This document shows positions 1 through 6,235 of a stretch of 15,862 bases of DNA, one piece after another. The first letter of the stretch is position 1, and each line of letters begins with the position of its first letter. Source of the DNA: an uncultured Ruminococcus sp. (GTDB lineage: Bacteria > Bacillota > Clostridia > Oscillospirales > Acutalibacteraceae); the NCBI GenBank assembly GCA_902773035.1, contig CACYDB010000182.1, positions 1 through 15,862 on the forward strand, in the 5' to 3' direction. Both the position numbers and the translations under genes were made by a program. The notes beneath the pieces are model-generated. The model had not been told where the DNA came from, made no database searches, and worked only from the letters and a program-made list of their open reading frames with translations.

Positions 1-10
1 CTTTTTACCG

Positions 11-40
11 TTAAAAATAAACCGCCCATATGGGCGGTTT
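11..40 (-). terminator. Hairpin with T-rich tail, terminator-like
   Basis: Positions 19-40 form a perfect palindrome with 11-base arms (GC core CCGCCC/GGGCGG). Read on the minus strand it is followed by TTATTTTTAA, which fits a Rho-independent terminator for leftward transcription. It lies downstream of two other hairpins after ssrA, so it may be a back-up terminator or belong to a gene beyond the window edge. Confidence 0.6.
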
Positions 41-130
41 ATGGAGATGGGGTACGTTTCTGCTGTGGGGAGCGTTCATCTCGCCTGATGGCAGCGTTCA
101 TAGCTATAGGTTCATCTGCGCTACGGGCTA

Positions 131-153
131 AAAATGTCCCGCAGGGACATTTT
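131..153. terminator. Symmetric hairpin with A/T flanks, possible bidirectional terminator
   Basis: AAAATGTCCC (131-140), a GCA loop and GGGACATTTT (144-153) give a perfect 10-bp stem. Both strands have a T run on the 3' side, so it could stop transcription in either direction. This type of short palindrome is also common as an interspersed intergenic repeat in gut Clostridia, which is an alternative reading. The rest of 1-190 holds no gene I can recognise. Confidence 0.5.
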
Positions 154-164
154 CTTTACGCCCT

Positions 165-248
165 TTCAATTCCCCCCATCTCTTATCACCAAAAGAAAAA
201 AGGCACCTATGTGCCTTTTTTCTTTTGGTGGAGATGGGGGGAATTGAA
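165..248. repeat. Long fold-back inverted repeat covering the tmRNA 3' end
   Basis: The arms 165-206 and 211-248 are complementary over about 37 pairs, broken only by an internal loop (TTATC on the left at 183-187 against one G at 230 on the right). The loop at the centre is four bases (207-210). The right arm contains the 3' half of the tmRNA T-arm, the acceptor strand and CCA; the left arm is an inverted copy of it. The inner part doubles as the ssrA terminator; the outer part is not needed for termination. Confidence 0.85.
191..226 (-). terminator. Rho-independent terminator of ssrA
   Basis: On the minus strand, directly after the encoded CCA end of tmRNA, GGCAC pairs with GTGCC around a four-base loop. 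An A-rich upstream arm pairs with the downstream TTTTTTCTTTT tract. This is a strong intrinsic terminator. Because the A and T tracts are symmetric it could also work on the plus strand. Confidence 0.85.
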
Positions 249-579
249 CCCCCGTCCGAAAGTTCTTTACCTTGACTTTCTACGAGTGTAGTTATTGTAT
301 TGAATTTCCCTCGCGCGCACGCGCAATAACACGCTTACACGCTCGGTAGCCTCTTGTGTGTGACAGGGTTCGAGACACTCCCCCGTTCACATTTACCGCT
401 GAATCGATGCCCTTAACAGAGCCGCGGTGCTCTCTGTCAGGACAAGCCGCCTAAAATCAGGCAGCTAATGCAACTGTCTTAGTCTTGTCAGTTATTTTTA
501 AGTTGTGGATTTTAAAGCGGTTCCACACCTCTACCCGCTTATCAAGGGTCCAAACCCCCGTCGAAGCCTTTACATCCCC
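226..579 (-). ncRNA. ssrA: tmRNA (ssrA), about 354 nt
   Basis: This is transfer-messenger RNA, which with SmpB rescues ribosomes stalled on broken mRNAs and tags the unfinished protein for proteolysis. The 5' end GGGGAUGU (from 579) pairs with CAUCUCC before an encoded ACCA (ending at 226), giving a seven-pair acceptor stem with one G-U. A T-arm with GGGGGUUCAAUUCCCCC is visible. The tag reading frame lies near 440-470 and reads DKTKTVALAA then a TGA stop, with the resume codon placed at GAC by comparison with the ten-residue E. coli tag layout. The ALAA ending is the classic protease signal. smpB lies immediately upstream with only 13 bases between, so the two are probably co-transcribed. 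The mature ends are set by comparison with other tmRNAs, not by experiment. Confidence 0.95.
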
Positions 580-592
580 ATATATATGGGAG

Positions 593-1054
593 TCAGCGGA
601 ATCTCTCCTTCAACTCCCTCTCTATCGTTCGTTTAGCGGATTTTTTAGCCATATCGTCGCGCTTATCGTAGAGCTTTTTACCCTTGCACAAGCCGATTTC
701 GAGCTTTACCCTGCTACCCTTGAAATAAACGCTCAAAGGGATTATTGAACAGCCCTGCTGCTGTACCTGCCCGAAAAGCTTCATAATCTCTTTTTTGTGC
801 ATAAGAAGCTTGCGGACTCTCAGCGGATCCTTGAACCACATCGCGCCCTGCTCGTATACAGAGATGTGCATTGCGTTGACAAAGATTTCGCCCTTTACAA
901 TCGAGCACCAGCTGTCCTTGAGGTTAACTCTGCCCGCGCGGATCGACTTGACCTCTGAGCCCATAAGCTCAATGCCCGTTTCATACTTTTCGAGCACAAA
1001 ATAGTCGTGCGTGGCTTTTTTATTTTTCGCGATTATCTTGATTGAGTCGCTCAT
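593..1054 (-). CDS. smpB: SmpB, tmRNA-binding protein
   Basis: SmpB binds the tRNA-like part of tmRNA and brings it to stalled ribosomes for trans-translation in the cytoplasm. The 153-residue product has the normal family length. Recognisable segments are KKATHDYFVLEKYETGIEL near the N-terminus, GSEVKSIRAGRVNLKDS (about 32-49), the KLLMHKKEI segment in the middle, and the basic tail KLYDKRDDMAKKSAKRTIERE that is expected to enter the mRNA channel. The ATG overlaps the recR stop by one base (TAATG), and an AGGAA-type ribosome binding site sits inside the end of recR. That implies translational coupling to recR. ssrA, the RNA partner, follows at once. Identification is firm. Confidence 0.97.
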   Translation of the reverse strand: MSDSIKIIAKNKKATHDYFVLEKYETGIELMGSEVKSIRAGRVNLKDSWCSIVKGEIFVNAMHISVYEQGAMWFKDPLRVRKLLMHKKEIMKLFGQVQQQGCSIIPLSVYFKGSRVKLEIGLCKGKKLYDKRDDMAKKSAKRTIERELKERFR

Positions 1055-1653
1055 TAAAGCTCATTCCTGCCTTCCAGGGCGCGCGCGAGTGTTACCTGAT
1101 CTGCGTATTCAAGATCCGCTCCCACGGGTACGCCGTAAGCGAGGCGCGTTACCCTTATGCCCATGGGCTTCAAAAGCCTTGAAAGATACATAGCTGTTGC
1201 GTCACCCTCGACCGTCGGGTTGGTCGCCATAATGACCTCTTTCACTTCTCCCGAAAGACGTCCGATAAGCTCCTTGACCTTCAGGTCGTCTGGACCTATA
1301 TCATTGAGCGGTGAAATCGCGCCGTGGAGTACATGGTAGGTTCCCTTGTACTCGCCCGTCGCCTCCATAGCCGCGGCGTCTCGGGGAGTTTCAACTACAC
1401 AGATAAGACTGTGGTCGCGTTTTTCACTCGCGCATACGGGACAAAGCTTCTGGTCGGTGAGGTTACAGCAAACCTCGCAGTAGTGGATTTTTTCGTGCGC
1501 GTCAATTATCGCCTGAGAGAAAGCCCTCGCCTCTGTTTTTGACAGATTAAGCACATAATATGCAAGTCGCTGGGCAGTTTTGTTGCCGATTCCCGGCATT
1601 CTCTCAAATTGCTCCACAAGGTTTTCAAGCGGAGCTACGTTATAATTCCCCAT
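1054..1653 (-). CDS. recR: RecR, recombination mediator protein
   Basis: RecR works with RecO (and RecF) to load RecA on single-stranded DNA gaps during recombinational repair. The 199-residue product shows, in order, a helix-hairpin-helix segment (about 10-30, RMPGIGNKTAQRLAYY), a four-cysteine zinc finger (C59, C62, C71, C74) and a TOPRIM domain (CVVETPRD near 85-92 and ATNPTVEGDATAMYL near 143-157). A C-terminal RLAYGVPVGADLEYAD signature follows. The length is typical. Its ATG overlaps the ybaB stop codon by one base, with no clear separate ribosome binding site, so reinitiation after ybaB is likely. The gene order dnaX-ybaB-recR is widely conserved in bacteria and supports the assignment. 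Confidence 0.97.
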   Translation of the reverse strand: MGNYNVAPLENLVEQFERMPGIGNKTAQRLAYYVLNLSKTEARAFSQAIIDAHEKIHYCEVCCNLTDQKLCPVCASEKRDHSLICVVETPRDAAAMEATGEYKGTYHVLHGAISPLNDIGPDDLKVKELIGRLSGEVKEVIMATNPTVEGDATAMYLSRLLKPMGIRVTRLAYGVPVGADLEYADQVTLARALEGRNEL

Positions 1654-2000
1654 TAGAATAATCCGGGGATATTAAGACCGCCTGAGAGGGCTGACATTGT
1701 GTCCTCTTTCTCAGCCGCGGCGGCTCTGAGAGCCTCGTTGGTTGCCGCCATAATGAGATCGGAGAGCATTTCGGCATCCTCGGGGTCGATGACCTCGGGC
1801 TGAATCTCAATGCTCTTTACCTCCATTTTACCTGTTACGGTTACTTTAACGGCGTTGCCGCCCGCTGTGGCTGAGTATTCCTTAGCCTCGAGCTCCTCGG
1901 TAGCGGTTTCCATAGCCTCCTGCATTTTCTGAGCCTGACGGGCGATCTGCTGCATATTTCCGCCGCCGTTTGAATATCCCTTAGGTAATCTTGCTTTCAT
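1653..2000 (-). CDS. ybaB: YbaB/EbfC family nucleoid-associated protein
   Basis: This family forms small dimeric DNA-binding proteins thought to associate with the nucleoid; their exact role is not settled. The 115-residue product has the expected N-terminal helix (NMQQIARQAQKMQEAMETA), the conserved VTGKMEVKSIEIQPEVIDPED core, and a C-terminal helix ending in LNIPGLF. It is slightly longer at the N-terminus than many homologues because of a MKARLPKGYSNGGG lead. The ATG at 2000 follows AAAGG by 12 bases, a rather long spacing, and I see no better in-frame start. It lies 74 bases after dnaX and overlaps recR by one base, in the classic dnaX-ybaB-recR order. Confidence 0.93.
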   Translation of the reverse strand: MKARLPKGYSNGGGNMQQIARQAQKMQEAMETATEELEAKEYSATAGGNAVKVTVTGKMEVKSIEIQPEVIDPEDAEMLSDLIMAATNEALRAAAAEKEDTMSALSGGLNIPGLF

Positions 2001-2043
2001 AATTCATCATAACCTTTCCGCCCACAGTTTTCTTTTATCCGCG

Positions 2044-2065
2044 CCTTATCCGTGGGCTGATAAGG
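2044..2065 (-). other. Hairpin between dnaX and ybaB
   Basis: CCTTATC (2044-2050) and GATAAGG (2059-2065) form a 7-bp stem with an 8-base loop in the 74-base gap between dnaX and ybaB. No T run follows on the minus strand, so it is not a standard terminator. It may be an mRNA-processing or stability element, or chance. Confidence 0.35.
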
Positions 2066-2074
2066 GCGTTACCG

Positions 2075-3892
2075 TTATTCAGCGGTAGTTTTGAAATCTA
2101 TTCCGCTCGCGCTTATCTCGCTGATTAAATCATTGAGCGGATCTTTCTTTTCTTCCTGCTTTTCGGGCTTTTTGTAGGGACCTAGGCTGTAAAATCTGCC
2201 TGTAGTCTCCTGAACTGCCCTCTTGATATTGGCTCTCTGTGAGCCCTGTTTAAGAAGCCTGAACGGAATTTCCGTCTTGGCGTCAATGAGAATATAGTTT
2301 CCGCTGACGTACGCGTTGGTATTGTCAAAGGCGGCGGCTATACCCTTTGAGTACTTTTTTATATTCTCAACAACCTCCGGCCATTGTCTGAACGGCACGG
2401 CGTTGTTATAGATTTCCTCTAAATCAGCGTCTGACTTTTTAGCCGCGGGCTTGGAAGCGGTCTCCAAAACCGCGTGCCCCGGAAGCTCTGTTTTATCCGA
2501 CGGAGCGGGAGGCTGCGGTAAATCGGGAACCACTGAGGTCTGTAGGACAGGCGGCTGAGGGAGAAACTCCTCCTCTTCCCTTATGGTCTCAGGCTCGGGC
2601 TGTGAAGGCTTCTGAGCCTCGGGCTCCGGCGCAGGCTGCGGCTTAGGCTCGGGCTTTACCTGTTCGGGTTTTGCCTGCTCAGGCTTAGGCTCGGGCTTAG
2701 CGATCTCCTGCTTTATGGGAGCGGGAGTCTCCGCTTTTACGGAAACGCCGAGTCTGACAGCTTTTTCGAGCGACGCTACCCTGGCGGTGAGCGCCTCATT
2801 TGTGGCGTCAAGCTCAGGATCTGTGAGCTTGACGAGAGCCATTTCCAGCTCGGTGCGGTTGGAATTGCCCTTGCCCATACGCGAGTAGGCTGTCTGGAGA
2901 ACCTCCATCATATAAACGATTTCGGCGAGCGTGAGGTAATCCGACTGAGTCTGAGCTTCCTCGAACTCGTCCTCCGACATTACAATCATCGAACGCGGGT
3001 CGCGCGTCGATTTAATAAGCATTAAGCTTCTGAAATGCTCGAGCAGCTCGTCGCAAAGGCGAGCCATATCCTTACTCTCCCTGTGGAGAGTCGTGATAAT
3101 ATCGAGCGCCTTGGCGGTATTCTTGTTGATACACGCCGCCGCGAGCTCAAAGAGGTAATCCTTGCGCGCAAGTCCCGCGCAGGCTCGAACCTCGTCGGTC
3201 GTGATTTTATCGGTATTGCCGAGGCATCTGTCCATAAGCGACAGCGCGTCGCGCATAGCTCCGTCGGCGACAGCCGCGATAAGCATAGCCGCGTTGTCGT
3301 CAATCTGAGCGTTCTCCTGCTCGGCGACGAAGCGCAGTCTTTTGGTGATCTCCTCGGGCGCGATACGGTTGAAGTCAAAGCGCTGACAGCGAGAGAGAAT
3401 CGTCGCGGGGAGCTTGTGAACCTCGGTTGTGGCGAGGATAAAGATAACATGCTCGGGCGGTTCCTCAAGTGTTTTGAGAAGCGCGTTGAACGCCTGATCG
3501 GTGAGCATATGAACCTCGTCAACGATGTAGACGCGGTACTTAGCCCTGGCGGGTCTGAACTGAGCCTCGTCGATAACCTCGCGGATATCGTCGATACCGC
3601 GGTTGGAGGCGGCGTCCATCTCGACGACGTCGAGAATACTTCCGTCGTCGATACCCCTGCAGTTTTCGCATTCACAGCAAGGGTCGCCGTCCTTGAGATT
3701 GAGGCAGTTTACAGCCTTGGCGAGTATCTTGGCGCAGGTAGTCTTACCCGTTCCGCGCGAGCCCGTAAAAAGATAGGCGTGATTAATACGCCCCGATCTG
3801 AGCTCATTCTGGAGCGTACGGGTGACCTGAGGCTGACCGTAAACGTCCTCAAAACGCTGCGGTCTCCATTTTCTGTAAAGCACCTGATACAA
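2075..3892 (-). CDS. dnaX: DNA polymerase III subunit gamma/tau (DnaX)
   Basis: DnaX is the ATPase of the clamp loader and links the replicative polymerases. Counting from the chosen start, the protein has 605 residues. It shows the N-terminal YRKWRPQRFEDVYGQ signature, a Walker A box GSRGTGKT (about 44-51), a zinc-binding cysteine cluster (about C63, C72, C75 and C78), a Walker B DEVH (about 125-128), LLKTLEEPPEHVIF, and the SRC motif (about 167-169) carrying the arginine finger. A long Pro/Glu/Lys-rich linker (about 390-470) precedes a C-terminal domain expected to contact the polymerase. I prefer a TTG start at 3892. The upstream GTG at 3898 is only 3 bases from AGGAG, whereas TTG is 9 bases away and gives MYQVLYRKW, matching family N-termini. 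I see no clear A AAA AAG frameshift site, so a programmed short gamma form is not supported here. Confidence 0.96.
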   Translation of the reverse strand: MYQVLYRKWRPQRFEDVYGQPQVTRTLQNELRSGRINHAYLFTGSRGTGKTTCAKILAKAVNCLNLKDGDPCCECENCRGIDDGSILDVVEMDAASNRGIDDIREVIDEAQFRPARAKYRVYIVDEVHMLTDQAFNALLKTLEEPPEHVIFILATTEVHKLPATILSRCQRFDFNRIAPEEITKRLRFVAEQENAQIDDNAAMLIAAVADGAMRDALSLMDRCLGNTDKITTDEVRACAGLARKDYLFELAAACINKNTAKALDIITTLHRESKDMARLCDELLEHFRSLMLIKSTRDPRSMIVMSEDEFEEAQTQSDYLTLAEIVYMMEVLQTAYSRMGKGNSNRTELEMALVKLTDPELDATNEALTARVASLEKAVRLGVSVKAETPAPIKQEIAKPEPKPEQAKPEQVKPEPKPQPAPEPEAQKPSQPEPETIREEEEFLPQPPVLQTSVVPDLPQPPAPSDKTELPGHAVLETASKPAAKKSDADLEEIYNNAVPFRQWPEVVENIKKYSKGIAAAFDNTNAYVSGNYILIDAKTEIPFRLLKQGSQRANIKRAVQETTGRFYSLGPYKKPEKQEEKKDPLNDLISEISASGIDFKTTAE

Positions 3893-3901
3893 AAACACTC
3901 A

Positions 3902-3906
3902 CTCCT
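3902..3906 (-). promoter_or_regulatory. Ribosome binding site deciding the dnaX start
   Basis: AGGAG (minus strand, within AAAGGAGTGAGTG) is 3 bases from a GTG and 9 bases from an in-frame TTG. Normal spacing favours the TTG at 3890-3892 as the start of dnaX. Confidence 0.7.
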
Positions 3907-3920
3907 TTAATTGACGAAAC

Positions 3921-3953
3921 AAGAAAAAATGCAAACCGTAAAGACCCTTACGG
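3921..3953 (-). terminator. Terminator of the SRP RNA, upstream of dnaX
   Basis: CCGTAAG and CTTTACGG form a seven-pair stem (one G-U) with a tetraloop, followed by TTTGCATTTTTT on the minus strand. It ends the SRP RNA transcript. dnaX begins only 28 bases further on, and I see no separate promoter in that gap, so some readthrough into dnaX is likely. Confidence 0.8.
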
Positions 3954-3958
3954 CCACT

Positions 3959-4086
3959 CATTTGAATAAGCAAACGGCAGACTTACTGCATCGCATCGAG
4001 GACACCGCTTAATGCTGCTCGGTTCCCCGCCTGACATGGTTCACAGGCCTCAATCGTGCAGGGCCTGCCGTTCGCGTATTCAAACG
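3959..4086 (-). ncRNA. ffs: Signal recognition particle RNA (4.5S/scRNA type)
   Basis: This is the RNA core of the signal recognition particle, which with Ffh targets nascent membrane and secreted proteins to the translocon. The conserved helix 8 is clear: GUCAGG on one side, a CGG-GGAA-CCG capped loop (4020-4029) and AGCAGCA on the other. The outer strands (4065-4086 and 3959-3980) pair almost perfectly over about 22 bases, CTGCCG against CGGCAG being the inner part. That makes the rod longer than the minimal 4.5S form, but I see no separate Alu domain like that of the Bacillus RNA. The gene stands just upstream of dnaX, as in many Firmicutes. Exact ends are estimated; the primary transcript probably starts near 4104. 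Confidence 0.9.
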
Positions 4087-4111
4087 ATACAACGATTTGC
4101 AACTATAGGTT

Positions 4112-4140
4112 ATTTTACCACACTTTTATGATAAAATCAA
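4112..4140 (-). promoter_or_regulatory. Sigma-A type promoter of the SRP RNA
   Basis: On the minus strand a -35 box TTGATT (4135-4140) and a -10 box TAAAAT (4112-4117) are separated by exactly 17 bases, with a TG extension just before the -10. The expected start is near 4104, about 18 bases before the SRP RNA helix. It probably also feeds dnaX through terminator readthrough. Confidence 0.8.
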
Positions 4141-4159
4141 GCGTTTTTTAATCAAGAGA

Positions 4160-4186
4160 CGGCAGGTTGTCATAAAACTCCTGCCG
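4160..4186 (-). terminator. Weak terminator-like hairpin after the LRR gene
   Basis: CGGCAGG (4160-4166) and CCTGCCG (4180-4186) make a perfect 7-bp stem with a 13-base loop, 21 bases after the LRR stop codon. The following minus-strand bases are TCTCTTGATTAAAAAA, so there is no good T run. It may act as a 3' end protector or a weak terminator. Confidence 0.45.
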
Positions 4187-4207
4187 CCTGTTGAATATAG
4201 CTTTAAA

Positions 4208-6079
4208 TTATACTATTTTAATCTTAAATGTTTTTGTGATGACGGCTGACTTATATCCGAGATAAGCGGGCATCTTGAATCTGAGCTTGAGCTTGTATGT
4301 GCCCTTCTTATATTTGCCCTTTCTCAAGGTCACCTTACCGCTGCTCACCTTGATTGATTTCACCTTGTTTCTTAACTGCTTGCTTGTACCCTTCTTTATT
4401 ACGCTTACCTTTGTTTCGTCATCCCGTCCCGACCACGTTATAAACACTTCACAGGCTCTTTTCTTTGTCTTAAGCGATTTCATCTTATACTTAGCTTCCC
4501 TTGCCTGTATCTTAGTCGGATTTTTCTTAACGTAGTCTTTTATTTCGCCTGTTTCTATATTCTTAAACTTAAGCCCGTCCTTCTTAGCGTACTTCTGAGC
4601 GGCTGAACCATTATATCCGATAACCGTAAAGCTTTTTCCACCGGTATAGAAGGCTCTGTCTTCGATTGTCTCAACACTTTTCGGAATGATAACGCTCTTA
4701 AGCTTCTCACATCCCGAAAACGCAGAGCTTTTCAGAGTTTTAAGATTTTTGCTGAGAGTTACCTTAGTGAGATTTACGCAATCGCTGAAAGCCAATGTAT
4801 GAATGGCGGTAACGCTGTCGGGGATTTTTATCTCAGTGAGCTTGCCGCATTTTGTAAACGCATTCGCGTGAATCTTTTTAACACCCTCGCTGATTGTTAC
4901 ACTGCTGAGGTTTTCACAATTCCGGAAAGCAGAATAGCTGATTTTATTGACGCTTCTGGGGATAACAACGCTCTTAAGGGATGAATTCTTCTTAAAGGCT
5001 GCGTCGGCTAAAATCCTTGTGCCTGCTTTTATCTCGTAATTACTCGGTACAGTATCATCTGCCTTAATCAGATAATCTCCGATATAAAGAACTCCGTTCT
5101 CATAATTGTCTTTGTTATTGTAAAAAGCGGTAGAACTAAACGCGCTGGAATTTATTTCGGTAATACCTTTTCCGAGATTAATCTCGCTGAGGCTTGTGCA
5201 GTCCTTAAATACGCCCGTGTCCAGTTCCTTTACGCCGTCCGGTACGTTAATACTTTTAAGGCTTTTACATCCTTCAAAAGCCCAAAGAGCAATACTGTTT
5301 ACGCTCTCAGGAATTGAAATATTCTCAAGAGTCTTGCAGTTTTCAAATGCTGCCTGACCGATGAATGTAACGCCTTCGGGCAGTTTTAAACTCTTAAGAC
5401 TTTTACAGCCGCGGAAAGCCCAACAGCTTATTTCCTTAACGCTGTCGGGAAGCTCGACGTCCGTAAGGCTTTCGCATGATTGAAAGCACTGTGAGGAAAT
5501 CTCTTTAATACTTCCGAGGATTTTCACGCTTTTAAGGTTTGTACAATAGCAAAACGGAAAGCATCCTATTTCGGTAACATTCTGCGGAATTACGATACTC
5601 TCTAATGATTCGCAGCTGCTAAACGCTCCTTCACCGATATATGTAACGCTTTCGGGAATAGTGATAGCCTTTAAGCTTGAGCAGTTTTCAAAAGCGCAAT
5701 AGTCGATAGATTCAAGATTATCCGCCAGATTAACCTTCGTAAGATTAGTACAGTTAATGAAAAATCCCGAATAAGCGTGTTTAACTTTCTCGCCTATTGT
5801 TGCGGTCTTAATATCATTAACATACTTTTTCCACGGAAGATAGCTTCCGGGAGGAGTCTCGTCGTCACAGTCAAACATACTGGGATCGCCGATTTTATCT
5901 ATTTTCAGCTCGCCTGTATCTTTGTTGAAGCTCCAAGCGGTGCTGCCTGTTTCTTTTACAATACTATTGCCTGCCGTCATTAAGGATGATGTTTCGGCGG
6001 CGCTCGCGGCGACAACTCCTACGCTTGCCAGCATTACAGCCGCCATAATCACTCCGATTGCTCTTTTAATAATTCTCAT
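4208..6079 (-). CDS. Secreted BspA-like leucine-rich-repeat protein with lysine-rich C-terminal module
   Basis: The 623-residue protein begins with a signal peptide (basic MRIIKR, hydrophobic core, likely cut after ASA near 27). It has LRR_5 (BspA/Treponema-type) repeats of 23 residues with the pattern F..C.SL..I.IP.SV..I...A. I count nine repeats from about 107 to 313 and five from 362 to 476. Between them is the GVLYIGDYLIKA segment (329-340) that often interrupts this repeat type. Such proteins are usually surface-exposed and bind host or other ligands; the ligand here is unknown. Residues about 520-623 form a basic module ending in GKYKKGTYKLKLRF and a KIKIV tail, closely like the end of the amylase encoded at 9683-11617. 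There is no LPXTG motif or membrane anchor. The start ATG has an AAAGGGG site 8 bases upstream. The gene looks more A/T-rich by eye than the amylases. A role in holding starch or other cells is inference only. Confidence 0.88.
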   Translation of the reverse strand: MRIIKRAIGVIMAAVMLASVGVVAASAAETSSLMTAGNSIVKETGSTAWSFNKDTGELKIDKIGDPSMFDCDDETPPGSYLPWKKYVNDIKTATIGEKVKHAYSGFFINCTNLTKVNLADNLESIDYCAFENCSSLKAITIPESVTYIGEGAFSSCESLESIVIPQNVTEIGCFPFCYCTNLKSVKILGSIKEISSQCFQSCESLTDVELPDSVKEISCWAFRGCKSLKSLKLPEGVTFIGQAAFENCKTLENISIPESVNSIALWAFEGCKSLKSINVPDGVKELDTGVFKDCTSLSEINLGKGITEINSSAFSSTAFYNNKDNYENGVLYIGDYLIKADDTVPSNYEIKAGTRILADAAFKKNSSLKSVVIPRSVNKISYSAFRNCENLSSVTISEGVKKIHANAFTKCGKLTEIKIPDSVTAIHTLAFSDCVNLTKVTLSKNLKTLKSSAFSGCEKLKSVIIPKSVETIEDRAFYTGGKSFTVIGYNGSAAQKYAKKDGLKFKNIETGEIKDYVKKNPTKIQAREAKYKMKSLKTKKRACEVFITWSGRDDETKVSVIKKGTSKQLRNKVKSIKVSSGKVTLRKGKYKKGTYKLKLRFKMPAYLGYKSAVITKTFKIKIV

Positions 6080-6122
6080 TTCGATTACCCCTTTTTATTT
6101 TTGGATGTTACATATAAGTAGT

Positions 6123-6138
6123 GTCGGAAAGTCGGAAA
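6123..6138 (-). repeat. Tandem octamer GTCGGAAA x2 upstream of the LRR gene
   Basis: GTCGGAAA occurs twice back to back (6123-6130 and 6131-6138), 44 bases upstream of the LRR start codon. The flanking sequence (6140-6180) is almost only A and T. No convincing promoter pair with normal spacing could be placed here, so this is only a candidate regulatory site. Confidence 0.3.
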
Positions 6139-6188
6139 AAAGTTTCAATTTTTTTAAATTTTTTCAAAAAAGTTTTCAGCCTGTCAAA

Positions 6189-6216
6189 AGGCGTAAGAGC
6201 TTGCGCCCTTACGCCT
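6189..6216 (-). terminator. Terminator of the lipoprotein gene
   Basis: AGGCGTAAG (6189-6197) and CTTACGCCT (6208-6216) form a perfect 9-bp stem with a 10-base loop, 19 bases after the lipoprotein stop. Minus-strand sequence continues TTTTGACAG, with a short T run. It separates the lipoprotein and LRR genes into different transcripts, at least in part. Confidence 0.65.
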
Positions 6217-6235
6217 GAAATATTATTGAAAATAA

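Noticed and set aside
42..120. A possible tRNA gene on the minus strand, from the acceptor-like GGAGATGGGG
   Set aside because: No T-loop (GTTCRA), anticodon arm or matching 5' acceptor strand could be found within tRNA distance.
2140..2460. Possible programmed frameshift site in dnaX giving a short gamma form
   Set aside because: AAAAAG runs occur (for example near 2170 and 2435), but none has the A AAA AAG slippery form with a clear stem-loop after it.
3022..3675. A 217-codon minus-strand frame inside dnaX
   Set aside because: It is an out-of-frame reading of dnaX, rich in Ser/Arg/Thr as expected for a shadow frame, with no family match.
3035..3910. A 291-codon open frame on the plus strand opposite dnaX
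   Set aside because: It lies entirely antisense to the conserved ATPase part of dnaX, has no recognisable domain or ribosome binding site, and is explained by the codon bias of dnaX.
4650..5760. Regular 69-base periodic repeats that might suggest a repeat array
   Set aside because: They are diverged coding repeats of the 23-residue LRR_5 units, not a CRISPR array or non-coding satellite.
6150..6188. A TTGACA sequence on the minus strand as the -35 of the LRR promoter
   Set aside because: The base run 17 bases downstream is AAAAAA, which is not a believable -10, and TTGACA lies at the foot of the preceding terminator.
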